DNA of 64,000 bases from Acytostelium subglobosum LB1 (Eukaryota; Evosea; Eumycetozoa; Acytosteliales; Acytosteliaceae). Below, piece after piece: positions 1 through 10,069 of this stretch (positions are counted from its first letter, which is position 1; each line of letters opens with the position of its first letter). The stretch is taken from NCBI RefSeq assembly GCF_000787575.1, contig NW_012236501.1:1900-65899 (forward strand), given 5' to 3'. The notes below the pieces were generated by a model, which had not been told where the DNA came from, did not search any database, and saw only the letters and a list, made by a program, of their open reading frames with translations. Made by a program: the position numbers and the translations under genes.

Positions 1-152
1 GAAGCGATCAATATATTATACATCACTGTTGAAGTGATCCACAGGAATTACAGGCTTGGACAGTAATGCAAAGACGACCAAATACTGCTCACTTGGATTG
101 TCGCACACCAACCAAGGACCAACATCATCCAACAACTCTTTTGATACTCCAA

Positions 153-435
153 CAGACTCGACTCATCAAGATGAAGCGATATATAGCACATTCATTGCCG
201 TTCATCGTAATCTCCTATATCAACGGTGGATCATCAACATCAACAGCTATAGTCCAACAACAATTCAAGAAATCTACTAGTGCTTGGATCAAAGACATCC
301 AGCACCTGCTGGAACACCAGATCCTACCAACTACTTACAAAGTTCACCTATTAATCATCATCAGACTCGACTCATCAAGATGAAGCTTCATTCATTGTTG
401 GAGTAATCTACATCAATCTGGATCATCCTTAACGG
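153..435. repeat. imperfect tandem duplication, unit about 209 bp
   Basis: A 25-bp word beginning cagactcgactcatcaaga occurs at 153-177 and again, identical, at 362-386. The bases on both sides also align loosely: the stretch before each copy contains a similar acc/aac-rich block, and the stretch after each ends in a similar atc-aac/atcaatc pattern. The very first bases of the window (gaagcgat, then a gtgatcc block) resemble the part following the repeated word, so a third, partial unit may begin left of the window. No long open frame spans the units. I read this as a decayed tandem repeat of unknown origin. Confidence 0.5.
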
Positions 436-863
436 CCATACCATAAATATTCTCTCCCATCTTATTGTCACGCCTACAAATACTTGGCAAGGTGTTTATT
501 CAAAACTAGTATCATTTCAATCATACTTATAATAAATACATATACATACAACATACACAGCCTCCCTCCTCCAAGACTCACTCCATCCCCACCTCCACCA
601 ACAACATCTTGACATTTGTTGCACCTGCTGGTGACCCGACTGAAGATGCGTGACGAGATCCTACATTCCATTCTGGACACCTTCCTTCCAGTGCGGGACG
701 CCCAAGCACCCACTACGAGGCCATCAAAGTGGAGACCCGGTGCCTATCAATACACATTCATCAACAATCACGTGATCATATATAATCACTTGGACGAGCT
801 GGATTATCAATAAGGGAGAACAACCAAGTTTTGGACTCTACAGTATATATTTATAGATAAAGG

Positions 864-1920
864 ATGTACCAAGAAGGGATCACACTGGTCACTCGATCGA
901 TCTTGGACCAGCACATGACGATATGTCGCATCCTCCATCGATTGCCCGTGCTGCCCAAGATCACAAGACTCTCGGCCAAAGAACAAGGTAGCAGAGCCAC
1001 TCATACTCATGCTACACACTACCGCTTGGTGTTTCGACTTCTAAAATGTGCCAGTTATATTCCTCGTCTCCCTCGGCTACGCCGTCACTCAAATCAATTA
1101 ACGTGGCCCGATATGCCAGGAAATGTCTATGTGTCTACTTGCTATCCACTAAGTCATCGACACACAGCACTGCTCAAGTCCATGATTAGGCTAAACACGG
1201 CTGCTGTGGGGCTCTATGGCCAAAATCAGTGTCAAGCTCAAGTAAAGGAGAAGGACGACGACATGGACGATGACTTTAACAACAACACATAGGATACTTG
1301 GTCAAGGACAAGGACTCTGAGAGTATGATGAGAGAAGGTTACATCTAGGACGACGAGGACTTTGACAAAATGAATCACTAATTCGAGGACTTTAAACAGA
1401 TGCGTCAAGACCTTAAGAAGAAGTTAAAGATCGACAACTCACATCAGCTAGCTGTGGAAGAAGTAAGAGCAGCCCACAAACGACCTCACACAGGACCTAA
1501 ACCAGTTACATCTTCTGTTCCTCTGGCCCATACTCATCACCATGATACAGTCGTCCGGACAAGAACCAAGCCTCAACAGAGCCAGCTAGGCATTATGAAC
1601 TTTTGCCCTGGAGAGTGCAACCAAACGATACACTGCAACCTACCTCCCTTCTAGAAGCAACAATTGACTCAGCTTTCTGATCTCAAGAGGGCTTTATGAT
1701 GGTACAGCAACAGAGACGGATATCAAGACGCCGATCATGCAGCTCTGGACTCTACACACCATCCTGAGCACTACACATTGGTCAACTTGGGCGACATTTT
1801 CGGTGTTACCACAATTCCTGCCTCAACTGCGATGCTCTCTCCAATCCATGGACGAGGAGAGGCGCCAGGCACCAGTGACCATTGGCTTCGTAGTCCCTGT
1901 GACTAGCCAACGAGCACGCT
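864..1920 (+). pseudogene. unrecognised degenerate coding remnant
   Basis: Several coding-like stretches lie here in different frames and are interrupted, so no intact gene can be drawn. One open stretch (864-1292) ends in an Asp-rich tail. A second (about 1292-1654) is lysine-rich and charged, with MRQDLKKKLKIDN near 1400. A third (about 1700-1915) reads YTLVNLGDIFGVTTIPAST and continues to a Pro/Gly-rich end. The base composition is closer to coding DNA than to the spacers. I do not recognise the family; it could be a dead host gene or a dead mobile element. It looks broken at several points. Confidence 0.35.
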
Positions 1921-2150
1921 CGAGATCTAGTACAATCATTCCAGGATAACTTACTGGTCGGAACCAACTAGTCAAAGGTCAACCAATGCACAGTCACAAA
2001 GTATTTATGGGTGATTTTATTTGATCAAGCGAAAATAAATATCTAAAAACAAAAGATCTTATCTTATTATTCACTACCTCCAAAGTCAAAAACAATAACA
2101 TTACATTCTTCTCTCTCAAAGTATATATAGATACATATAACAAAAAACCA

Positions 2151-3634
2151 ATGAACAGAACAACTTTATTTATTCTAGTTCTGTTAGTTTGTCATTCTTG
2201 TGCACAAGACTTCCAGAACACCACCTACTATGCAAAGTTCAAGTCAGCCGAAGACAGTGGACCAATGTCCATCACAACTTATTTCTCACCTGACACAAGT
2301 ATCCAAACCGAGACTGAATTAGTTTTGGTATGTATCACTACTACTTGATCAAGAGTATGTCAATTAACTTACACTAAAACAACAACAATATAACTAAGGA
2401 TGCTCAATCAACCATTGACATTGGTATTCCAAGTTTCAGTTCATGGGCATATTGTTCTTCCACCTACAATGGCATCTATGGCTGTACTGTTGCTGACCAA
2501 AGAAGCACAGAGGTAACTAAAGTCTTTTCAACACTAATGGTGCGGCAACAACACAAGGAAATCTCTAACAAACCCACACATAAAGACATTCCCTATATGG
2601 GGAGCTTTGCTCAATGCCATCAACCGTGGTGTGACTGTTAGGATTTTAACCAACAACTACTACGGTCCAAATCAAACTTTGACCGATGGTTACATTGATC
2701 CAATCAGTTTCCTTGCTCTTGCTGGTGCCAAAGTCAAGTACTTCACCACTTTGACATTCCTCCATACAAAGTATATGAATATCGATGGCAAGACAACTTC
2801 AATCTCCTCTATCAACTACAGCCAAACATCATTCATGAAGAATCGTGAGGCTGGGTATGTGAATATAATAATATTCGGTGTTTGTTATTGCCAATTACTA
2901 ACATCTCTCCTTTCAGTGTCATCGTCCAGGGCTCTCAACCCATCTCATCGTTCACCACCGAGGTGTTTGATTATGATTGGGATTTAGGTATTGATTGGCC
3001 CACTCTTTCCTATTCACAGAGCAACATGGCAATCATTACCAATAAGACACCCGTAAAGATTGTAGTGCCACCACCCAATAGCTTTCCAGGTAGCTATGTC
3101 ACCAAGGCTACGACGACCTCTGGAAACGTTGATGCCGAGGTTTTCACCTCTCCAGACGATGCTTGGGACATTGTCACCTCTGATATTGCCAACTCCAAGT
3201 CGCTCAAGGTGTACATCTACCAGATCACCGACTCTGACTGGTGCGACCTGGTAGGTAACTACTCTGGTGAACTCACACTCCTCGTGTCCAACAAGATTTT
3301 CTCCTACACCGACTATAAGAGTGCCTTGGCTTGCTACACCCATCTGTCTCAACATGGTATCACCATCCGTAAGACGAACGCCAATATGTACACCTACTCC
3401 CACCAAAAGTATTGGATCCTTGATGACAACCGTGTCTACTTGTCCACCGGTAACTGGGGCAACACTGACTATCCCAATGGATCTCAAGTGTTCCCACCTG
3501 ATACAACTGACCCATCCCAATGGAGAAAGACCAATCGTGACTTCACCATCAAGATGGTCAACAGTGATGTTGTGGCTATCTACAACACAGTCTTTGAGGA
3601 GGACTATACCAGGGGCTATAACTGGACACCATAA
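2151..3634 (+). CDS. secreted phospholipase D family protein (PLD3/PLD4-like)
   Basis: Four exons (2151-2327, 2399-2512, 2586-2854, 2917-3634) join in frame to 425 residues. Residues 1-18 form a signal peptide (MNRTTLFILVLLVCHSCAQ), so the protein enters the secretory path. Two HKD motifs are intact: HTKYMNID near residue 157 and HQKYWILD near residue 349, the paired catalytic signature of the PLD superfamily. The compact two-HKD layout, the signal peptide and the absence of PX/PH or C2 domains resemble the luminal PLD3/PLD4 and vaccinia K4-like group, not the classical PLD1/2 type. Members of that group act as lysosomal nucleases or lipid transferases; which applies here is inference. All introns are GT-AG and about 60-75 nt. 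Confidence 0.88.
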
Positions 3635-3702
3635 TCTTAAAGGATTGGTAGTAGTCGACTGTAGGAGTAGTAATCGTTTATTATTAAATATCGAATGGCA
3701 CC

Positions 3703-4550
3703 TCATTTGCCTCCCTGCATCATTGCCTCGTACCTGACGACCAAGGGTAACTTCAAAGTGCCAACATTGACCGTGGCGTTGAACAATCCAAACGTGTCCA
3801 TGATACCGTCCACTTCGATGTTCTGTGGATCGACGACGATTCCCTTTCTCCTCTTTAGACTGTAGGCTATATTGTCATTTGTTATAGTGATTGCTGCTGT
3901 TCCATCAGTCTTTGGCTTTCTCATAACCAGCAGTGTGTTGTTCTTCTTTAACTTCTTCATTGCCATCTGCTGATGTTGATCTGTCCTCTTTGAACTATAG
4001 TCGATGTTCTAGTAGCATGATAAGTGATTAAATCTTTGTGTCAGATCATCGAACTACATCTTGCTGCTGCCCCTGCTGCTGTTTGTGTGTTGTTGACTAA
4101 CACCTGCTATTGCTGTTACCTTTGTGTATTCTTCATATTGTTTCCTCGTCTCGTGAGTTGCTTGAACGGCCAAACCTTTCAAAAAGAAGAAGTTCCTAGC
4201 ATATCCTTTTGATACAGTCAACTCCTCGCCTGTTTGACCAACACCTGCAACCTCTTGTGTGAGAATGATCGGCACTGACTTGCTGATTGACCTGTTGCTG
4301 ATCAAAAGTGTGGCCCCGGGGCTATATAATGATGTGCATGTTGTCGTCAAACACCTTGAAGATGTTGATTTACTACAATTATTTCATAAGTGGTGAGCGT
4401 AAGTACTATGTATCATCATGCTTGAATCCATACTGATGTACCCTACCATAGATAAGATGATAACATTGTGTTGTATAAAGTGGTAATCGTGGAGAATGTC
4501 GAATGATCAACATTGCGTGCGATCATTCTTTCACAACCCGAGCCCAACAT
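3703..4550 (-). CDS. mrpl9: mitochondrial ribosomal protein bL9
   Basis: Three exons on the minus strand (4550-4447, 4372-4058, 3994-3703) give 236 residues. The core after the leader reads ILTQEVAGVGQTGEELTV followed by KGYARNFFFLKGLAV, the classic bacterial L9 N-terminal domain, where the KxGYARNxLxPKGLA motif contacts 23S rRNA. The preceding about 60 residues are Ser/Thr/Arg-rich with few acids, as in a mitochondrial presequence, so it should act in the large mitoribosomal subunit. The second half is a poorly conserved C-terminal domain ending MMQGGK. The first exon is inferred: the obvious open frame has no ATG, and a donor at 4446 plus an acceptor at 4373 restore one in phase. The gene is tail-to-tail with the PLD gene, 68 bp apart. 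Confidence 0.82.
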
Positions 4551-4623
4551 GAAAGAAACTCACTTGTTTTTTTTTTATGTATTTATTTATTAAGATATAT
4601 GTATGAATATCCTTGAAGGTGGT

Positions 4624-6236
4624 TTATAGTAGCTGGTATTCTGTCTCAAAGTCAATGTCAGATGAATCGTCAGTCTCTACGTCCATGATGTTTCCTGATA
4701 TCGAAGATTGTTGATGGTAATCTGGCGTTTTCTCGGCAATGTTGAATAGGGGAAATTCGCTCAAAGACACCAGCTAATGATAATAAACAAGGAGATGATG
4801 GTGTCAATAACTGGGACGTCCAAACATTTGTGTAGAAAGATTCAACTTACATTCTTTGATCTCTCTAGGAAGTCCAAAAAGTCTTCCTTGGTGCGACATA
4901 TAAATGCTAACACTAAAGATGGGTCCACCTCTGATATGTTGGCCTTCTTGGGTATGTTACAAAAGAATGACTAAACATCATTCCAAATAATAGAATGTCA
5001 CAGAGTATTAGAATGGCGTAGAGTAATGGAGCGTTATACAAATTGTGAAGATACATACATGCGGAGAGAACTGTTGGTCGTTCTCAATCGACTGCTGTAC
5101 AGTGTGTGGGTCTAGGTAGAAGAGGTTGTCATCTTGTGCGGCAATAAAGTAGAGTGATGCTCTTGGTTTGCCTCCAACGATACCAAGTGATTGTGGAAAA
5201 CGATAGATCTCCAACAGTGGTCGATAGTATAGTTGATTCAATGTGTCCACACCCAACTTTGTTGGGATTAGAATTAGTAGAGGTGTCCAAGTTTCATTAT
5301 GCAGTGCCAGCTCCATCATTTTGTCTACATATAGTGATCCATCCTCTGATACAATCACTGAAAGATTACAATATTTGTTATTCCTATATACAAGTGTCCT
5401 AAAATGAGTTGACCGCCGTCACTTATTAGTCAATTGTTAACTCCAATTACTGGTCAGTAGTCTTACTTTATAGCGTGTGTGATTGTTGATGGGCCGAACC
5501 ATTCACCAATGTTCTTTCCTTGTGCTCGACCACAGAGAGCAATGTTGTGAATGGAGAAAGGCGCAGTCGCTTTGTCCAGAAATAGCTTAATAACCTCGAT
5601 GACTTGAGTTGGATATTCATCGTTTGTCTTCTTCCAGTCTATAATGGTGTCTGTGTCAAGATGATAGTTCTATTTGAAACTGTCCATTTGGTACTATACA
5701 TACCATTACCAAGCTTGTTTTGAAGTAGTAGGTTGGAAAGAAGCATCTGGCCAGAACGAAGCATGCATCCCCAACCACAATCGTTCTCATAAATAGAGTC
5801 GCCAATACATTCGAAACCTTGTCGATAAGAGAACCAGAGTCGATTGGAGAAGTCACTTAAGAAATCTGAAATAAAGCTAGGTTGTCCTATTCTGTTATTA
5901 TTGTTATTATTATTATTGTTGTTGTCGTTGTTATTATTGTTGTTGTTATTGTTGTTATTGTTATTGTTACTGGGACAGGTCAACTCGATTCCTTCAATAC
6001 TGTCACTGAACCCATCCTTTGTATTTGACTGTGTACTATCCTGTTGTTGATCTGGTGGTTTATACTCTTTACCATACATCCATACCGTAGAGTCACTGAA
6101 TTGAGGTAGGGTATCTATACAAACCATAAACAATGTCAGTACTTCAATGTTTACATTTAATCAACAACATCAACAAGGTCTGTTGAAGATGATACTTACT
6201 ATTACCAACTCCTCTAAACATATAGAGACAGTTCAT
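4624..6236 (-). CDS. atg4: autophagy cysteine protease ATG4
   Basis: Six exons (6236-6200, 6114-5704, 5650-5467, 5398-5059, 4970-4851, 4773-4624) give 413 residues. ATG4 trims pro-ATG8 and removes lipidated ATG8 from membranes. The catalytic cysteine lies in DCGWGCMLRSGQ, and the Asp/His pair in LDPHTVQ, preceded by GGKPRAS; all three triad residues are present. FSYRQGF and GEWFGPST are further family motifs. An Asn tract (about 5895-5970, encoded by aat/aac) interrupts the N-terminal half, a common dictyostelid insertion. The tail is acidic and ends FETEYQLL, which fits an ATG8-interacting (LIR) motif such as vertebrate ATG4B carries at its C terminus. The stop falls 74 bp upstream of the bL9 start. 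Confidence 0.93.
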
Positions 6237-6449
6237 TAAACTTGATATAAAGGAAGATATTTTGGATGTGTATTATAATAATATATATATATATATTTGT
6301 AAGAAGTGATAGTGATAGTGTTGTTGTTTGAAACAAAGCAAGATTAACTTCTCACCTTTTGGGGGAACATACTGAGTGTTTTTTTGTGTTTATTTGATCA
6401 AATACACTTTGAAAAGTGAGGTGGAGCAAGGTTCAAGGACAAATTGGAG

Positions 6450-8138
6450 TTACGACTTTAGTGTCTGGTAGATGAAGCCTGTGGTGGAAATTGAATCACC
6501 AAGACCAACTGTCTTGGAGGGTGCTTTGCAAACGAGCACCGGCGCCAAGTGGAACTCAATACCCTCATCCTGCCAGGTGACCACTGGGAATGTCTCATCA
6601 ATGTTAAACTTGAGTTTGGAGCCTGGTGTATACCTATAGTCCACCTCAAACTTGAGAGGGATTCGTAGCTCCACATCCTTGAAACCGCAAGCTTGATCGC
6701 TGGCCTCCAGTGATGATGCGGCAACCGACATCATGGAGCGCTCCTTGGGCCACATATCCTTCTTGACCGCTACGATATGGTAGGTAAGATAATGGAAATG
6801 CACTCGAGACAATGTCTTTTTGCCTCCATCAATGTCAATGTCCATAAGGTCTGACCTGTGGCCTCCGACATTGTTGAACAGGTGAATGATGGCATCGACT
6901 GCAGTGTTGATCGATGGTGAGCTAAAGTCTGCCAGTTTGTGTTGGCTACCTCCTGTGTTGATGTACAGGAAGCCAAGTTCTTGTTCGTTCAGACCGACAC
7001 TGTCTACGTTTGGGATGATCTTTGAGGCAATGTCCTTGATGATGGGTACCGATGTCATTGATGCCAGTTCCAAATGTATAGGCATAGATGATGTAGAGTG
7101 CGGCGTCTCCTCCAAAACCTTGGCCATATCATCGATACGGTTGGCGTGTGCCACATCCAAGAGATGGAGACCCGAGAGTATAAGAAGATCTGTTCTTTCT
7201 GTACCACTACTGGCCTTTAGATGATGGTGGAGCACCTCTAATGTGGCCATATTGGCATTTGATTCATCACGTGACACAATGAAGCGATTGGCTCGTGGAG
7301 TGACGTGCTGACCCCATGACTCATTCCTTTGGTACTCCATAATCAAGTGAATCTCGTCCTGTGTGTCTCTGTTGTAGTCAATGACGTTGATCCTTTCATG
7401 CAGTAGCTGTTTAAGACGCTCTCCGACAACACCACTTAGGTAGACATTGCATCCCTCCTTTGCCAATCGATTGGCTATAATTCCTGCGTTTCCACCAGTG
7501 TGGAACTCCTTCCTCTTTAGACTCAGTGCAGCGTTCAGTATGACATCAAACAGTTTCTTGTCGTTGATAGTTCTCTCTGCAGCACTTCCAGTTTCTAGTT
7601 TGTGTGATGATGATAAAGATATCATGGTTAGAACATGGGGGGCAACATGTTGTAATAATAGTTATAGTAACATACTAAAGTAATAAGTAAAGGTGTTCTC
7701 AAAGTCATCGATTGAGTCGATAGAGTCGGCTGAAAGCGGTGATTCGCTGGTGATCACACCAAGCATCTGCATCAGCTCGATGGCATCAACCACAAGGTCC
7801 AAGTTTGTGTTGTAGCCAACTGCAATACGATGTGAGCATACTCCATTGTTCTTTGACCAATGTGATATCTTTTTGAGACCTCCTTGTATAGAGCTAACCT
7901 CCACTCGATTCGACTGCATGCCTGTGAAGTCAAAGTATTTAAACAACAATGGGTAGAAGAAAAGAGAGCTCAAAACAGCTACAATACCCAGCACTACATA
8001 TCCTCCATTTGTTAATGTTGTTGTTGTTGTTGAAGTTGTTGGTTTTGATGTTGACGATGCTGCTGATGAACCACTTGATGAGGTAACCTGTTGCTGGCCT
8101 TTTTGGTGATGTTTTGATGTTGATGTCTCCTTTATCAT
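6450..8138 (-). CDS. adpgk: ADP-dependent glucokinase
   Basis: Two exons (8138-7676 and 7594-6450) give 535 residues. The enzyme phosphorylates glucose with ADP as donor and belongs to the ribokinase-like fold. Recognisable motifs are HTGGNAG (sugar-binding region), LSGLHLLD, SVGLNEQELG and the C-terminal catalytic loop GLGDSISTTG, whose Asp near residue 521 is the expected base. Residues about 45-65 (YVVLGIVAVLSSLFFYPLLF) form a single membrane anchor after a Ser/Thr-rich start; animal ADPGK is likewise ER-anchored by an N-terminal hydrophobic segment. The 81-nt intron is GT-AG. The start is the first ATG of the open frame. Confidence in family is high; localisation is inferred. Confidence 0.92.
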
Positions 8139-8561
8139 GTTTGGACAAGTGAGTGAACTGACTACTAGTATCTGTTGAGTGATGTCGACAACTTCACTTA
8201 AGAGAGATGATAATGATTGAAGTAAAAGAGTTTGAAAAAAATTACATTAATTAATTATTATTTTGAGAGTAATTATCACTTTGTAGTTCAGAATAATAAT
8301 GACTTCCAAACCAAAATTGACTAAAGTTGCTCACATTGACTAAACATTACTTGTTACAAATTGTTCACTAGATCTAGATGTAAAGAATAAATTAGTTGAT
8401 TGGGTGAGTGGGTGGATGGTGAGTTTGATCACCTACCTTGTAATTATTATTATGAATAATGCCGAATCACTCGTTGAACTGAATAAAATAATACATTAGT
8501 CCTCTATCTCTATCTCTATCCCAATCTCTAATCTAATCTTTTTATCTAATAGTATAAAGCT
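8139..8561. other. A/T-rich divergent intergenic region
   Basis: This 423-bp spacer separates two genes that point away from each other (ADP-glucokinase and the phosphodiesterase), so it should hold both promoters. It is rich in A/T runs and contains repeats of the form tctatctctatctctatc near 8510. I see no gene or structured RNA in it. Confidence 0.5.
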
Positions 8562-10008
8562 ATGAAGGATACAGAGGGACTCCTCTTCCTACTCCTTCTT
8601 CTTTCATCAATAGAGTTGAAATATGTATGTTATAATACCTTAATCCTGCTCAGAATCTAATACTAATAATAAGAATATAGGCTTTCAATTTAAATAGTAA
8701 GAACGAATATTCAATTGGAAGAGGAGATGAATCCTAACTTCAACCACAGCATGTAGAGATTCAAGTTATATTACCATACCACTAGGTACTAGTGGTGGGC
8801 TTGATGATAGTGATTTAAGCTCTTTCCTATTAACAAAGAAAGGTTCAAATCTATTTATTACATTTGATGCTGGAACCATTTGGACAGGTGTTTCAAAGTT
8901 CCTGGCAAACAAAAACTATGTAAGATCGTTCAATATAGTATTTCCTCAATGGGCCACTCAGGAGGATCAACAAATTGCCTGGTTTGTAAAGAACTACATC
9001 TTGGCCTATGTTATTGGACATCCACACTTGGATCATGTGGCTGGTTTGGTAGAGGCCAGTCCAGAAGATTATCTACCCAGTGGTGTGTTGAATATCCATC
9101 CCCCAATAGAGACAGGACTCTTGGCACTTCTCAAACACATCATAGATCCCATCCTACTGGACTCTAAACAAATATTGTCAAAAAAGACAATTGTAGGCTT
9201 ACCAAACACAATCCAAGCAATCAAGGATAATCTATTCAATAACTTAATTTGGCCTAATCTTCCTGATGTAAGTATAAATAATAATTCCTGTATTAGATAT
9301 CATATCCTAATAAACCATCCTTCCTTTTAGTTTGGACGTTATGATTACTATACAATGAAGGAAGGTCATTCGTATGATTTGATGGAGTTGGTGTTTCTCA
9401 ACAACAGTGACAGAGAGAATCTTGGCAAGAACTTCCCAAACAATGTAGAGATCAAACCATTCCCTACTTGTCACAACGATATGATGTCAACCGCCTTCCT
9501 ATTAACCGATAAAATTACTGGAGATCAAATTGTCTTCTTCTCTGACACTGGTATACCTAGTGAAAATGTAATTGGAATCACTTGTGATTATCTAAAGAGA
9601 ATAAGAGTAAGTAAATCTATCAAACTACCAACTTTCAAAGACTAACCAAGTTTATGGACCTAATAGATCATCTGGCAAAGCATCCATATCAATAAGTTAA
9701 AGGCAATCTTTCTTGAATGCTCATATACCAACAGTCAACCTAGTACTCAACTATTTGGACACCTTAGGCCAAAGGATGTGATTCCTGTTCTAGCCGAACT
9801 AATTGATTATGGTATTCAGACAACACCCAAGACAATGAACCTCAGACATGTTAAACTGGTGGTGCAACATATCAAACCAATGGCCAACCAGAGTCCAACA
9901 ACCAATTTCTCTGTTCGTCAATTGATATACAAGGAACTATCAGAAAGTAATAAGTTTTTGGGTATCCAAATAATAATACCTGAACAAGGAGAGCCTATTT
10001 GTCTTTGA
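8562..10008 (+). CDS. secreted class-II cyclic-nucleotide phosphodiesterase
   Basis: Five exons are proposed (8562-8624, 8681-8696, 8750-9267, 9331-9606, 9667-10008), giving 404 residues. The metallo-beta-lactamase-like motif HPHLDHVAGLVEASP, starting at residue 117, matches the class-II PDE signature; FLECSYTNSQPSTQLFGHL near the C terminus is the second conserved block. Residues 1-20 (MKDTEGLLFLLLLLSSIEL) are a signal peptide, so the enzyme is likely secreted or cell-surface, like D. discoideum PdsA, which degrades extracellular cAMP during aggregation. Whether this is the PdsA or the Pde7 ortholog cannot be told by eye. The second exon is only 16 nt and is the weakest part of the model; it is needed to join the leader to SSYITIPLGTSGG in frame. 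Confidence 0.88.
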
Positions 10009-10069
10009 AGACAAAGGAAATTCATCGATTTATAAATAATGTAAATAGTAGTCCACTGGCAGTGTTTGT

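Larger units (their letters stand above)
1..2150. other. gene-poor left end of window
   Basis: Apart from the tandem repeat and the degenerate remnant described separately, I see no intact gene in this stretch. The last 150 bases before the phospholipase gene are A/T-rich and look like its promoter. No terminal repeats, reverse transcriptase or transposase motif could be seen. Confidence 0.5.

Noticed and set aside
3014-3706. 230-codon open frame on the minus strand opposite the PLD gene
   Set aside because: It is the complement of the conserved second HKD half of the PLD gene, has no family resemblance, and its codon pattern mirrors the real gene.
5844-6050. Leu-rich open frame on the plus strand within ATG4
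   Set aside because: It is the complement of the Asn tract of ATG4; the Leu run comes from tta/ttg repeats.
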